From G965218495 sp965262785 (GTDB lineage: Bacteria; Bacteroidota; Rhodothermia; Rhodothermales; Bin80): DNA of 64,000 nucleotides. Location: positions 3,038,001-3,102,000 of the forward strand of contig OZ253559.1 of the NCBI GenBank assembly GCA_965262785.1. The letters are read 5' to 3'. A program made the translations under genes and the position numbers. Every line of letters starts with the position of its first letter. Position 1 is the stretch's first letter. Positions 1 through 8,708 of this stretch are shown here, piece after piece. Under the pieces are notes generated by a model, which was not told the DNA's origin, made no database searches, and was given only the letters and a program-made list of their open reading frames with translations.

Positions 1-1
1 T

Positions 2-88
2 CGAACGCCCCATCTTCCCAGCATTTACACCCCCTTCGGTCCGCCGCAATTGGATGCAGTGGAAGAAGAGCGTGCCGAAGTTGTGTAG
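2..88 (+). CDS. C-terminal end of an unidentified protein (cut by window start)
   Basis: An open frame enters from the left edge and ends at TAG 86-88. Its last residues are acidic and proline-rich (IYTPFGPPQLDAVEEE and onward), which reads like a real C-terminus. There is too little sequence to name a family, and the fragment could be chance. Confidence 0.35.
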   Translation, partial: RTPHLPSIYTPFGPPQLDAVEEERAEVV

Positions 89-574
89 GCTTGGCTGGTG
101 AAAAACGTCCCGCCGGACGAGGCCGGTTTGGCAGGCCCTTATGGACCGATGGGCCCCACCGACACATTTAACTCAGGCAATGCTCTACCTTTAATTCGTC
201 GGAATTTTGTCCAAATGATTGGAGTATACTTCATTCCACAGCAAGACTACCCTGGGTCGACAGGGTCAGCAGAATAACGAATGCGTAGCCAGGGTGGATG
301 AGCCTGACTGCAGGTCAGGTGCCGTTTCGGCTCTTGGCCCAGCACATGAGGGCAGAGACGGATCGCCTCTGCGCACCTGCCGAGCGTCCGCCCGGAGCGC
401 AATGGTCTGGCATCATTTTCACGTGCAGTCTTTCCGTACTCTTCCAGGGCGTCTCTGCTGCGTACGCTCTTCACAGATCCTTCCTCGCAGTGAGGTCCGT
501 ACCATGCGATTGATCCTTAGGCCGCCTCCTACAAGATTTGCTGACAAAAACCCAGAGCGGAGGCTTCCGATAGC
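89..574. other. intergenic region upstream of the hut operon
   Basis: No convincing gene is seen. Short overlapping frames on both strands have arginine/serine-rich compositions typical of chance ORFs. The segment must contain the promoter and any operator of the hut operon, but I cannot point to a specific site. A purine-rich AGCGGAGG at about 555-562 serves as the ribosome binding site of hutI. Confidence 0.5.
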
Positions 575-1786
575 ATGGCGCTGAGAGTCTACTCGCATTG
601 CAAGATTGCCACGATGGAGCGCGGCACAAATCCATACGGATTGATATCTGACGGTGCGCTGGCCTCAAGAGATGGGACGATCGAATGGATCGGAACAAGA
701 ACCACCCTGCCCGCCGCTTACACGCATGAAGGACTGGTAGACCTGGGAGGCGCTACGGTAACTCCGGGGCTCATCGACTGCCATACTCACCTGGTGTTTG
801 GTGGCAACCGGGCACACGAGTTCGAGCTGCGGCTGCAGGGCATGGACTACCAGCAGATTGCGCAGGCTGGAGGCGGAATCGTCTCGACCATGTACGCCAC
901 ACGGAAGGCCACCGAGGACGAGTTGGTCAGGGCGGCACTCCCACGCCTGGATGCGCTAATTTCCGAAGGTGTGTGTGTGGTGGAAGTTAAATCGGGCTAC
1001 GGACTAAACATTGGCGATGAGCTGAAAATGCTAAGGGCGGCCCGCAGGTTGGCACAAGAGCGATCAGTGCGCATCGTCACATCGTGGTTGGCGGCTCATA
1101 CGGTTCCGCCGGAATTCAAAGGAAGGGCCGACGCCTATATTGATGAGGTTGCCGTGCGCGGCCTGGAGAGGGCTCATACAGAGGGACTCGTGGATGCCGT
1201 AGATGGCTTCTGCGAATCCATAGCGTTTTTTCCATCGCAGATTGCCCGCGTATTTGAAGCCGCTGACGCGCTTGGTCTCCCAAAGAGGCTGCACGCAGAG
1301 CAGCTTACCAACCTCGGCGGGGCCAAGCTGGCAGCATCCAGTCATGCGCTCTCGGCTGACCACCTGGAATATCTTGACAATGAGGGCATCAAAGCGATGG
1401 CCAAGTTTGGCACTGTTGCCGTCCTCCTTCCTGGAGCGTACTACACGCTGCGCCAAGCAAAGCCACCGCCTGTTGAGGCTCTGCGAGATGCCAGTGTCCC
1501 GATCGCTGTTGCAACGGACGGCAATCCCGGCTCTTCTCCCCTGTTTTCCTTGCTCCTGGCCATGAATATGGCGTGCACGTTGTTTCGGCTGACACCAGAA
1601 GAGGCGCTTGTCGGCACAACCGCTACGGCCGCGAAGGTCCTGGGCCTCGAGGAACAGTATGGGTCGCTGTCGGTCGGAAAGCGTGCCGACCTTGCCGTCT
1701 GGGACATCGAGCACCCGCACGAGCTGGCCTACCGGATAGGGCCTAACGTACTGAAGATGCGGGTCATTGGAGGTGAAACATGCTGA
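575..1786 (+). CDS. hutI: imidazolonepropionase
   Basis: Third enzyme of histidine degradation: a cytosolic metal-dependent amidohydrolase that opens 4-imidazolone-5-propanoate to N-formimino-glutamate. The 403 residues match the usual length. The metal-binding HTH follows GLIDC at residues 70-72. Further family motifs are VEVKSGYGL, LHAEQL, SADHLEYL and the late ATDGNPGSSP, which carries the metal-binding Asp. The ATG at 575 has a purine-rich AGCGGAGG 12 bases upstream. The stop overlaps the hutH start by seven bases, implying translational coupling. It is the first gene of a three-gene hut operon. The family assignment is very secure. Confidence 0.97.
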   Translation: MALRVYSHCKIATMERGTNPYGLISDGALASRDGTIEWIGTRTTLPAAYTHEGLVDLGGATVTPGLIDCHTHLVFGGNRAHEFELRLQGMDYQQIAQAGGGIVSTMYATRKATEDELVRAALPRLDALISEGVCVVEVKSGYGLNIGDELKMLRAARRLAQERSVRIVTSWLAAHTVPPEFKGRADAYIDEVAVRGLERAHTEGLVDAVDGFCESIAFFPSQIARVFEAADALGLPKRLHAEQLTNLGGAKLAASSHALSADHLEYLDNEGIKAMAKFGTVAVLLPGAYYTLRQAKPPPVEALRDASVPIAVATDGNPGSSPLFSLLLAMNMACTLFRLTPEEALVGTTATAAKVLGLEEQYGSLSVGKRADLAVWDIEHPHELAYRIGPNVLKMRVIGGETC

Positions 1787-3297
1787 TAAATCCCCAGCAC
1801 ATCACCCTTTCTGCGCTCGAATCAATCTATCGCGGGGCAGCTGCGGAACTGGTCCCGGGCTGCAGGGCCTTGGTAGAAAAGAGTGCCGATGTTGTTGCAC
1901 GTGCCGCTGCCGCGGCATTGCCAATCTATGGCATCAACACGGGGTTCGGAAAGCTGGCTTCCGTGCGCATCTCTCCTGACGATACCCAAGCTCTGCAGCG
2001 GAATCTGATCCGGAGCCATTGTGCAGGCATTGGTGATCCGCTTCCCAGCAGTGTCGTTCGGCTAGTTATTGCACTAAAGATGATATCGCTGGGGCGCGGC
2101 GCATCCGGCGTACGGTGGGAGCTGATTCGCATGCTCTCGGGTATGCTGCAGGCCGGAATTCTCCCGGTCATTCCGTCCCAGGGATCTGTTGGCGCATCAG
2201 GAGATCTCGTGCCACTGGCTCACCTGGCCGCAGCAATGATGGGCGAAGGCGACGTGGTGGGCCGAGGAAGGCTGATGCGGGCAACTCGGGCCTTGCACGA
2301 AGCGGGATTGTCGCCTATAGAGTTTCTTGCAAAGGAAGGACTCGCGATGATCAACGGAACTCAGATTTCTGCAGCGCTGGCCTTGGCAGGGCTTTTTGAA
2401 TCCTGGAGAAACGCTGTTACTTCGCTGACTACAGGTGCTTTGTCAACGGACGCAGCCATGGGATCCCCCGTACCATTTCGTGCCGAAATCCATGAGCTGC
2501 GCGGCCACCAGGGGCAGATTGATGTGGCGTCCACCCTGCGCCACTTGCTATCCGACTCCCAAATCCGTGAAAACCATAGGCAAAAAGACACGCGGGTCCA
2601 AGATCCGTATTGCCTGCGCTGCCAGCCACAGGTTCTCGGTGCCGTTCTCACAGTGCTGAGGCAAGCAGGAGAAACGCTTCGCATTGAAGCAGGGGCGGTG
2701 ACGGATAATCCGCTGGTACTTGATGACGGCACAATCGTCTCCGGTGGTAACTTCCACGGCGAGCCCGTCGGGTTTGCTGCGGATCTGATCGCCATGGCAA
2801 TTGCGGAAGCTGGCGCCATTGCACAGCGGCGCATCTCGCTCCTCATAGATCCTGCACTTTCCTACGGCCTTCCTGCCTTCCTCTCTCCGCGCCCCGGCTT
2901 GAACTCGGGCATGATGGCTGCGGAGATTGTTTCCGCTGCACTCGCAGCAGAAAACAAGGCCCTGTCAAACCCGCGCGTGGTAGACAGCACGCCAACATCC
3001 GCGAATCAGGAGGACCATGTAGCCATGTCCTGCCATGGGGCGCACCGGCTGATTGCGATGAACAGCAATCTTGCGCACCTGATCGGCATTGAGGCCATCT
3101 GTAGCGCACAGGGTGTCGAGATGCGGGCTCCACTAAAGACGAGCCCAACCCTGCAACACTATCTGTCGGTCATTCGAACGATCTCTGCGCCCCTGAAAGG
3201 AGACCGACCTCTCGCATCTGAATTGGAGAGTGCAGCGTCGCTTGTGCAGGAAGGTGCACTCATTCCATCGTTATCGCCACAGCTTGGACTACAGTAG
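1780..3297 (+). CDS. hutH: histidine ammonia-lyase
   Basis: First step of histidine breakdown, deaminating L-histidine to trans-urocanate in the cytosol. The 505-residue protein carries the Ala-Ser-Gly triad that cyclises to the MIO electrophile (residues 139-141, in GSVGASGDLVPLAH), the N-terminal YGINTGFGKLA loop with the conserved Tyr, and the C-terminal TSANQEDHVAM stretch. It overlaps the end of hutI by 7 bp and ends three bases before the hutU start, so all three genes should be co-transcribed. Nothing looks damaged. Confidence 0.97.
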   Translation: MLINPQHITLSALESIYRGAAAELVPGCRALVEKSADVVARAAAAALPIYGINTGFGKLASVRISPDDTQALQRNLIRSHCAGIGDPLPSSVVRLVIALKMISLGRGASGVRWELIRMLSGMLQAGILPVIPSQGSVGASGDLVPLAHLAAAMMGEGDVVGRGRLMRATRALHEAGLSPIEFLAKEGLAMINGTQISAALALAGLFESWRNAVTSLTTGALSTDAAMGSPVPFRAEIHELRGHQGQIDVASTLRHLLSDSQIRENHRQKDTRVQDPYCLRCQPQVLGAVLTVLRQAGETLRIEAGAVTDNPLVLDDGTIVSGGNFHGEPVGFAADLIAMAIAEAGAIAQRRISLLIDPALSYGLPAFLSPRPGLNSGMMAAEIVSAALAAENKALSNPRVVDSTPTSANQEDHVAMSCHGAHRLIAMNSNLAHLIGIEAICSAQGVEMRAPLKTSPTLQHYLSVIRTISAPLKGDRPLASELESAASLVQEGALIPSLSPQLGLQ

Positions 3298-3299
3298 CT

Positions 3300-4961
3300 A
3301 TGCACAGTAGCGCTCGTTCCGTTAGTGCACCTACGGGTACGCAGCTGACTTGCGGCAGTTGGCCGGTGGAAGCCGCCTACCGGATGATTCAGAATAATCT
3401 TGACGCTGAGGTTGCAGAAAACCCCAGCGAATTGGTGGTGTACGGTGGCATTGGGCGCGCAGCTCGATCTTGGCAAGCCTTCGATCGAATCCTGCAGTCT
3501 TTGAAGACACTGCAAGACGACGAAACGTTGCTCGTCCAGTCGGGGAAGCCTGTCGGTATTTTTGGAACGCACAAAGACGCACCCCGCGTCCTGATTGCAA
3601 ACTCCAACATCGTTCCACATTGGGCCACCTGGGACACGTTCAACGAGCTCGACCGTAGAGGTCTGATGATGTACGGCCAGATGACTGCCGGGTCATGGAT
3701 CTATATCGGTACGCAGGGAATAGTTCAAGGGACCTACGAGACTTTTGTTGAGGCGGGGCGGCAACACTACGGCGGAAACCTGCAGGGAAGGTGGATTCTG
3801 ACCGGCGGACTGGGAGGCATGGGCGGGGCACAGCCGCTGGCTGCGGTCATGGCCGGCGCTTGCTGCCTGGCTGTAGAGTGCGATCCGTCCAGGATAGACT
3901 TTCGATTGCGTACGGGGTACCTGGATAGGCGCGTCGACCATGTCAGGGAGGCCCTCGCGCTGATAAACCAGTGGACGCGCGCCGGCGAGGCGAAATCCGT
4001 TGGATTGCTCGGAAACGCTGCAGATGTCTTTACAGAGCTCTTGCATTCCGGAGTCCGCCCGGACCTGGTGACAGATCAGACTTCCGCGCATGACCCGCTC
4101 AACGGCTACCTTCCGCAAGGGTGGACGCTTTCTCAGTGGCATGCAAACCGAGTGCACGATCCCAAGGCAACGGCAGCAGCCGCCCGGGCATCTATTCGTG
4201 CGCACGTGAGTGCGATGGTTGGATTCCGGGATGCGGGCATCCCCACCTTTGACTACGGCAACAACATCCGGCAAGTGGCGCTGGAAGAGGGCCTTGAGCG
4301 AGCTTTTGCCTTCCCTGGATTTGTGCCGGCCTATATCAGGCCGCTTTTTTGTCGTGGCATCGGTCCATTCCGATGGGTGGCACTCTCTGGCGATCCTGAC
4401 GACATCTATCGTACCGACGAGAAGGTGAAGGAACTCCTGCCAGAGAACAAGCACCTGGTCAACTGGCTTGAGCTGGCGCGGCAGCGCATTCGCTTCCAGG
4501 GACTTCCAGCGAGGATTTGCTGGGTAGGCCTTGGCGACCGCGATCGGCTGGGACTGGCATTCAATGATATGGTGCGTAGTGGTGAGGTGTCTGCGCCAAT
4601 CGTTATTGGGCGAGATCACCTCGATGCCGGCTCGGTGGCGTCGCCCAACCGGGAAACCGAATCCATGCGCGACGGCTCGGATGCGGTATCCGACTGGCCG
4701 CTACTGAATGCGCTGCTCAACACGGCATCTGGCGCGACTTGGGTGTCGTTTCACCACGGCGGCGGCGTAGGGATGGGGTTCTCACAGCATGCCGGAATGG
4801 TAGTCGTTGCCGACGGTACGGACGAGGCTGCCGAAAGGCTAAAGAGAGTCCTGTGGAACGACCCAGGCTCCGGGGTTATGCGTCACGCAGATGCAGGCTA
4901 CACGGATGCGATTGACTGCGCTCGAAGCATGGGGCTGAACCTTCCTGGCATCCCGTCATAG
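3300..4961 (+). CDS. hutU: urocanate hydratase
   Basis: Second step of histidine degradation: NAD-dependent hydration of urocanate to imidazolonepropionate. At 553 residues it is the standard urocanase size. The N-terminal YGGIGRAARSW block (residues 48-58) and the central GGLGGMGGAQPLA are NAD-contact motifs, and GPFRWVALSGDPDDI is the conserved catalytic-domain stretch. The ATG at 3300 follows the hutH stop directly. No hutG, hutF or hutC is visible beside it, so the formimino-glutamate step and any regulator must be encoded elsewhere or use another route. Confidence 0.97.
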   Translation: MHSSARSVSAPTGTQLTCGSWPVEAAYRMIQNNLDAEVAENPSELVVYGGIGRAARSWQAFDRILQSLKTLQDDETLLVQSGKPVGIFGTHKDAPRVLIANSNIVPHWATWDTFNELDRRGLMMYGQMTAGSWIYIGTQGIVQGTYETFVEAGRQHYGGNLQGRWILTGGLGGMGGAQPLAAVMAGACCLAVECDPSRIDFRLRTGYLDRRVDHVREALALINQWTRAGEAKSVGLLGNAADVFTELLHSGVRPDLVTDQTSAHDPLNGYLPQGWTLSQWHANRVHDPKATAAAARASIRAHVSAMVGFRDAGIPTFDYGNNIRQVALEEGLERAFAFPGFVPAYIRPLFCRGIGPFRWVALSGDPDDIYRTDEKVKELLPENKHLVNWLELARQRIRFQGLPARICWVGLGDRDRLGLAFNDMVRSGEVSAPIVIGRDHLDAGSVASPNRETESMRDGSDAVSDWPLLNALLNTASGATWVSFHHGGGVGMGFSQHAGMVVVADGTDEAAERLKRVLWNDPGSGVMRHADAGYTDAIDCARSMGLNLPGIPS

Positions 4962-5317
4962 GTTGCTGTAGGCGAATGGGCTGACGCCTGGTGTGACCAC
5001 TAGTGTCGTGAAAGGCGATGCATCGTGAGGCTCGGAGAACACACCGGCAAGCAGTAGGCTACGTCACCGTCCGCGGTGCTGCGTGCTGACGAATAGAGGC
5101 AGCCACAATGTCAATTGATTGCCAGCATTGGCAGAGCAGATGACACGCGCCCCAAGAGAGTCGCGTCCATTGGATATGGAGAGAAGCCTCTCCAGATGGT
5201 TGCGCGCACGCCTGATCAGTCAACTGGCCGCGCAACGGATTCAGCCACTGCAAGCCCCCCTACGAAACAGCGGATCCACCAAAGCTGTTTACTGGTGGCG
5301 CAACTGACGCCGATGCC
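4962..5317. other. intergenic region, no gene seen
   Basis: About 355 bp between hutU and the outer-membrane protein gene. Two overlapping frames of about 60 codons (from 5115/5119) have no recognisable features and are probably chance. The promoter of the next gene should lie here; I see no clear terminator. Confidence 0.4.
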
Positions 5318-5959
5318 GTGAAAACACGTTTACTCCTTCTGATCGCTGCAGTCCTGGTAACGACTTCGCCGGCTCTTGCGCAACGATGGGAAGGATCCAT
5401 CAAGATCGGAGGTGCTTCGACCACCTTCAGCGGTGACCTTGCAGCTGGCACAACAACTTGGGACCGCCGTTCCGGCTTTGCCGCGGGCGCCACATTGGGA
5501 CTGAGGCTTCGCTACGGGCTTTCGCCGGCCGTGGACCTTTCGTACGTGCGCATGGGCGCCAGTGCACCTGTGATGTATCTGGGTGTACCCGCAACCGTGC
5601 GGAGCGACCTGACCTACCTCACGTCAACGTTTCTGGTACAGTACCGACTCCATACCGGGCGGTACGTGAATCCGCGAGTATTTGCGGGCCCTGCCCTTTC
5701 CTACAAGTTGGGCGCAACAGTCAGAGTAGAGGCACGGGACGGACTCGGCGTACTCACGGAGCAGGACGACTCCATTGAAGGATCGGATCACGGCTTCGCC
5801 ATTGGTGGCGCCGTTGATGTTGAACTGGGGAGCCAGGTCCTTACGCTTGAAATGCGCTACTACCTGGGGCAGCGAGACGTGACCAAACCAAATCCAGAGC
5901 TGGGTGAATCTGAACTTCGGAACAGAGGCATCATCGTAATGGTCGGCCTACTATTCTAG
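5318..5959 (+). CDS. small outer-membrane beta-barrel protein
   Basis: Predicted exported 213-residue protein. A GTG start is followed by a signal peptide (KTR, hydrophobic LLLLIAAVLVTTSPALA, then Gln), with likely signal-peptidase cleavage after ALA near residue 21. The rest is alternating polar/hydrophobic strands rich in Gly, Tyr and Arg (for example LGLRLRYGLSPAVDLSYVRM). It ends in a hydrophobic strand with terminal Phe, the usual BamA recognition signature. This fits an OmpA/PorT-like eight- to ten-strand barrel of unknown role. The last nine bases overlap the end of the convergent gene on the other strand. Confidence 0.75.
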   Translation: MKTRLLLLIAAVLVTTSPALAQRWEGSIKIGGASTTFSGDLAAGTTTWDRRSGFAAGATLGLRLRYGLSPAVDLSYVRMGASAPVMYLGVPATVRSDLTYLTSTFLVQYRLHTGRYVNPRVFAGPALSYKLGATVRVEARDGLGVLTEQDDSIEGSDHGFAIGGAVDVELGSQVLTLEMRYYLGQRDVTKPNPELGESELRNRGIIVMVGLLF

Positions 5960-6790
5960 CGTCGCCAGCTCTTGAATTAGCTCATTCGCTGCTCTTGCAA
6001 TTCGTGCTGCATCCACAGCAACTTCTTGAAGCAAAGCTGTCGAATCCGACACGTTGGACGCCATCACATGCAGCGTGACGCCAGACGGCTCTAACGCCGC
6101 TGCCAGCGCCGTGGAGTCTGACGGCGCGAGATAGACTAGTGCATGGGTGCTTCCAGTTGGCCACAAGGGCCGGCGCAGATATGCACGCAGTCCTGCGTAA
6201 TCTTCGTCATGCCCCGAAAAGGCTGCTACCATGATCGTTCGGTCCGGCATGAATCCACGCTGGCCAACCAAGCCATAGTTGCGTGCAATCTCCATGAGAG
6301 CCGCGAGTCCCTGACGCGATCCGGGCCCATCAAGGTCAGCACCCACAATCACCAACTCGGAAGCGAGCACAGGGTGGGAGCCCGCGGCATAGGCCATCAC
6401 GTTGTGGCCGCTGCGCCGTGTGTCATACCGGCTCCGTAAAGTGTTGAACTCGACAGCCGCAGAATGCGCCAAAGCAGGCTGCAGCCCATGCATCTGCGCC
6501 GCGGCATAGGCCGCCTCATGGGTAAGCTGCTGAACCGCAGCAGGGTCAGATGCCGTTGGTTCCTGCAGGAATTGCAAATCGGCGAGAAGGCGACTCTGGT
6601 GCCACGGGGTCTGCAGCGATGCAGCGGACAGCACCTCGACTTCCTGCTGCAGTGCGTGACAGCCTACCCAAGCAAGAGGCACAAAGCACAGCAGCGCAGC
6701 AACTGCAAGCGTAGCAGCGTACCAGCGGACGATCCGCCATAGTCCGTAGGCCCCCCGACAGCCCAGCGGCGCCATGCGTTGCGGCCGCAT
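5951..6790 (-). CDS. M28-like peptidase-fold membrane protein, probably catalytically inactive
   Basis: About 279 residues from the ATG at 6790. The frame stays open to 6877, but that would overlap the preceding glycosyltransferase gene. One N-terminal membrane segment (about WYAATLAVAALLCFVPLAW) is followed by a domain resembling M28 aminopeptidases: NVMAYAAGSHP, ELVIVGADLDGPGSRQGLAALMEIA, MVAAFSGHDEDYAGLRAYL. In active M28 enzymes the equivalent block is AHxDS...GANDnasGv with metal-binding His and Asp. Here the His is replaced and the GANDN loop is missing, so peptidase activity is doubtful. It follows the glycosyltransferase gene on the same strand. Function unknown. Confidence 0.6.
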   Translation of the reverse strand: MRPQRMAPLGCRGAYGLWRIVRWYAATLAVAALLCFVPLAWVGCHALQQEVEVLSAASLQTPWHQSRLLADLQFLQEPTASDPAAVQQLTHEAAYAAAQMHGLQPALAHSAAVEFNTLRSRYDTRRSGHNVMAYAAGSHPVLASELVIVGADLDGPGSRQGLAALMEIARNYGLVGQRGFMPDRTIMVAAFSGHDEDYAGLRAYLRRPLWPTGSTHALVYLAPSDSTALAAALEPSGVTLHVMASNVSDSTALLQEVAVDAARIARAANELIQELATLE

Positions 6791-6849
6791 CACACTTTGT
6801 GCAGGTGCGTGCCTGCTTCCGGTCCTTTTCCCCAACGGGTCAAGGTGGG

Positions 6850-7983
6850 CTACATCATGTCCTCCAGTGCGTCGCAAAAGTGATCCCAGCTATGCGCACG
6901 CTTTTTGCGCTGAACTCCGTTCGACAGGCGTGCCTGTAAATCCTCCTGGAAAAAACGTACCACCGCGCTGGCTATTGCCTGCGGATCCTCCGGCGGCACC
7001 ACCAGCCCCGCTTCTTCATGACCAACTATCTCGGCAAGGCCTCCAACATCGGTGATAATGAGCGGCTTTTCGAAATGGAATGCCACCTGCGCCACGCCGC
7101 TCTGCGTGGCGGTGATATATGGCTGTACTACCACGTCAGCCGCTGCAAAATACTTCTTGACATCTTCCATTGGGATGTAGTTGGCATGCAGCAGAATCTG
7201 CGGGGCAAGCCCAGCGGATTCGATCAGCGACCGGTAGCGGGCTTCATCTTCGTAGAACTCGCCTGCGATGACCAGCCGCACCTGCGGTAGTGTCGCCACA
7301 ATTGAGGGCATGCATTCCAATAGCACGTGGAGGCCCTTGTACCTCCGTATGAATCCGAAGAAAAGCAGCACGGGTGCCTCTGGCGGGAGTCCCAGAGCAG
7401 CTCTGGCCTCCTTGCCGTCCATTGGCTGACCGAATTTGTCGTAGACGGGATGATTCACCAGCTTCCGCGGCGCCTTGATGCCAAGCACATCCAAGTCGCG
7501 CCCCACTTCGTCGGACATTACAATACAGCCATGGGCAGCTCGCAAGAATGAGCGGCTCAGCACCTTGTCCCCGAAGTGGCGCTCGTGCGGGATGGCATTG
7601 TGCACTATGGCCAGCACCGTGACCCCTTTTGCCCGGAGACGACGGGCAATCGTGCCGAGCGACGGCGCAAAAAATGGCATCCAGTAGGGGATGATCACTA
7701 CATCCGGCTCCCAACGCGCGACCTGCCCCACCGTTCTATACCACGTCAGTGGATTTATCGAGTCAATCAGGCGCACTGAGGGCACCGGCCGGGCCACAGG
7801 CCCAGCTTCGTACTGGGACTTGCCAGGAAACAACATGTTAGGATATTGTCGCGTAAACGTGATTGCCGTCACGGTATGGCGCCGCGCTCGAAGCCGCCAG
7901 AACAGCGTTTCAGAAAAGTGAGCTATGCCCCCACGGTACGGGTACACGGGACCCACTATCGCAATCTTTCGCCTAAACCTCAT
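6850..7983 (-). CDS. glycosyltransferase family 4 (GT-B fold)
   Basis: Cytosolic sugar transferase of 377 residues, probably building a surface polysaccharide or glycolipid. The N-domain begins KIAIVGPVYPYRGGIAHFSE, the acceptor-side loop of GT4 enzymes. The C-domain has LLFFGFIRRYKGLHVLLE and the donor-binding stretch ending EIVGHEEAGLVVPPEDP, with the Glu-x7-Glu arrangement and a G(x)VVPPED loop. Donor and acceptor cannot be deduced. It lies upstream of the M28-like gene on the same strand and diverges from the DUF4342 gene. Confidence 0.85.
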   Translation of the reverse strand: MRFRRKIAIVGPVYPYRGGIAHFSETLFWRLRARRHTVTAITFTRQYPNMLFPGKSQYEAGPVARPVPSVRLIDSINPLTWYRTVGQVARWEPDVVIIPYWMPFFAPSLGTIARRLRAKGVTVLAIVHNAIPHERHFGDKVLSRSFLRAAHGCIVMSDEVGRDLDVLGIKAPRKLVNHPVYDKFGQPMDGKEARAALGLPPEAPVLLFFGFIRRYKGLHVLLECMPSIVATLPQVRLVIAGEFYEDEARYRSLIESAGLAPQILLHANYIPMEDVKKYFAAADVVVQPYITATQSGVAQVAFHFEKPLIITDVGGLAEIVGHEEAGLVVPPEDPQAIASAVVRFFQEDLQARLSNGVQRKKRAHSWDHFCDALEDMM

Positions 7984-8310
7984 GCATCCGAGCGCATAGC
8001 GTTATGCCATAGTCCAAACGTGCATAGTCCCACAATGGCCTCAACGTAATGTAAAACTTTAACTGACATAGGGTGCAACCGCTCCCATTTGGTTCCGAAC
8101 AATGGCATACATGCCTTTGCGGAAGGCAAGGACAGCGCTAGTTGCGGCCTCCTGCTGACACTGTGGCTGAACACGGTGCAACGTGTGTGGGTAACCGCGG
8201 TTGCTTTGGCTGTCGCCTGCTTTGGAATGGGCAAACCGTGCACTGAAACTGCAATGGCATACGTTTCGTACTCTGCACAAGGTAGTCTCTAACGATCAAC
8301 TCGTAGAATT
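7984..8310. other. divergent intergenic region
   Basis: About 330 bp between the minus-strand glycosyltransferase and the plus-strand DUF4342 gene, so promoters for both should lie here. Short frames on both strands resemble nothing known. No specific promoter or operator could be identified. Confidence 0.4.
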
Positions 8311-8700
8311 ATGCTAAACAAAGATCAGGTCAAGAAGCGACTGGACGCACTGAAGACCGAAGGCAAGGAGCGCTTTGAAGAGCTCAGAACCGAGGGCAAG
8401 GAGCGCTTTGAAGAGTTGAAGGTCGAGGGCAGCGGGCTCGCAGGCAAGGTGCGCGACATCATTGATGAAGGCAAGGCGCGCAAGATCACCATCAAGAAAG
8501 GTGATCGGGTGTTGGCGGAATTTCCGCTGGCGGTAGGTGTAGGCGGTGCCGCCGCCGCCGTGCTGCTGGCTCCGACCTTGGCGGCCGTGGGCGCCATCGG
8601 CACGCTCGTATCGGATGTGGAGGTCGTCATTCACCGTGATCCAGACCCCGGTCATGGCGAAGAAGTGCGGACTGTCGAGTATAGCGAAGTCGACGAATAG
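8311..8700 (+). CDS. DUF4342 domain protein
   Basis: 129 residues. The first 40 form a charged helix built of near-identical 11-residue units (GKERFEELRTE, then GKERFEELKVE). The core matches DUF4342: ARKITIKKGDRVLAEFPLAV, then a hydrophobic Gly/Ala stretch long enough to meet a membrane (GVGGAAAAVLLAPTLAAVGA), and an acidic tail. The family has no established function; the hydrophobic segment suggests membrane association. The dehydratase gene starts eight bases downstream, so the two are probably co-transcribed. Confidence 0.8.
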   Translation: MLNKDQVKKRLDALKTEGKERFEELRTEGKERFEELKVEGSGLAGKVRDIIDEGKARKITIKKGDRVLAEFPLAVGVGGAAAAVLLAPTLAAVGAIGTLVSDVEVVIHRDPDPGHGEEVRTVEYSEVDE

Positions 8701-8708
8701 GCTGGTCC

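Noticed and set aside
3693..4619. 308-codon frame antisense to hutU
   Set aside because: Antisense shadow of a highly conserved enzyme gene.
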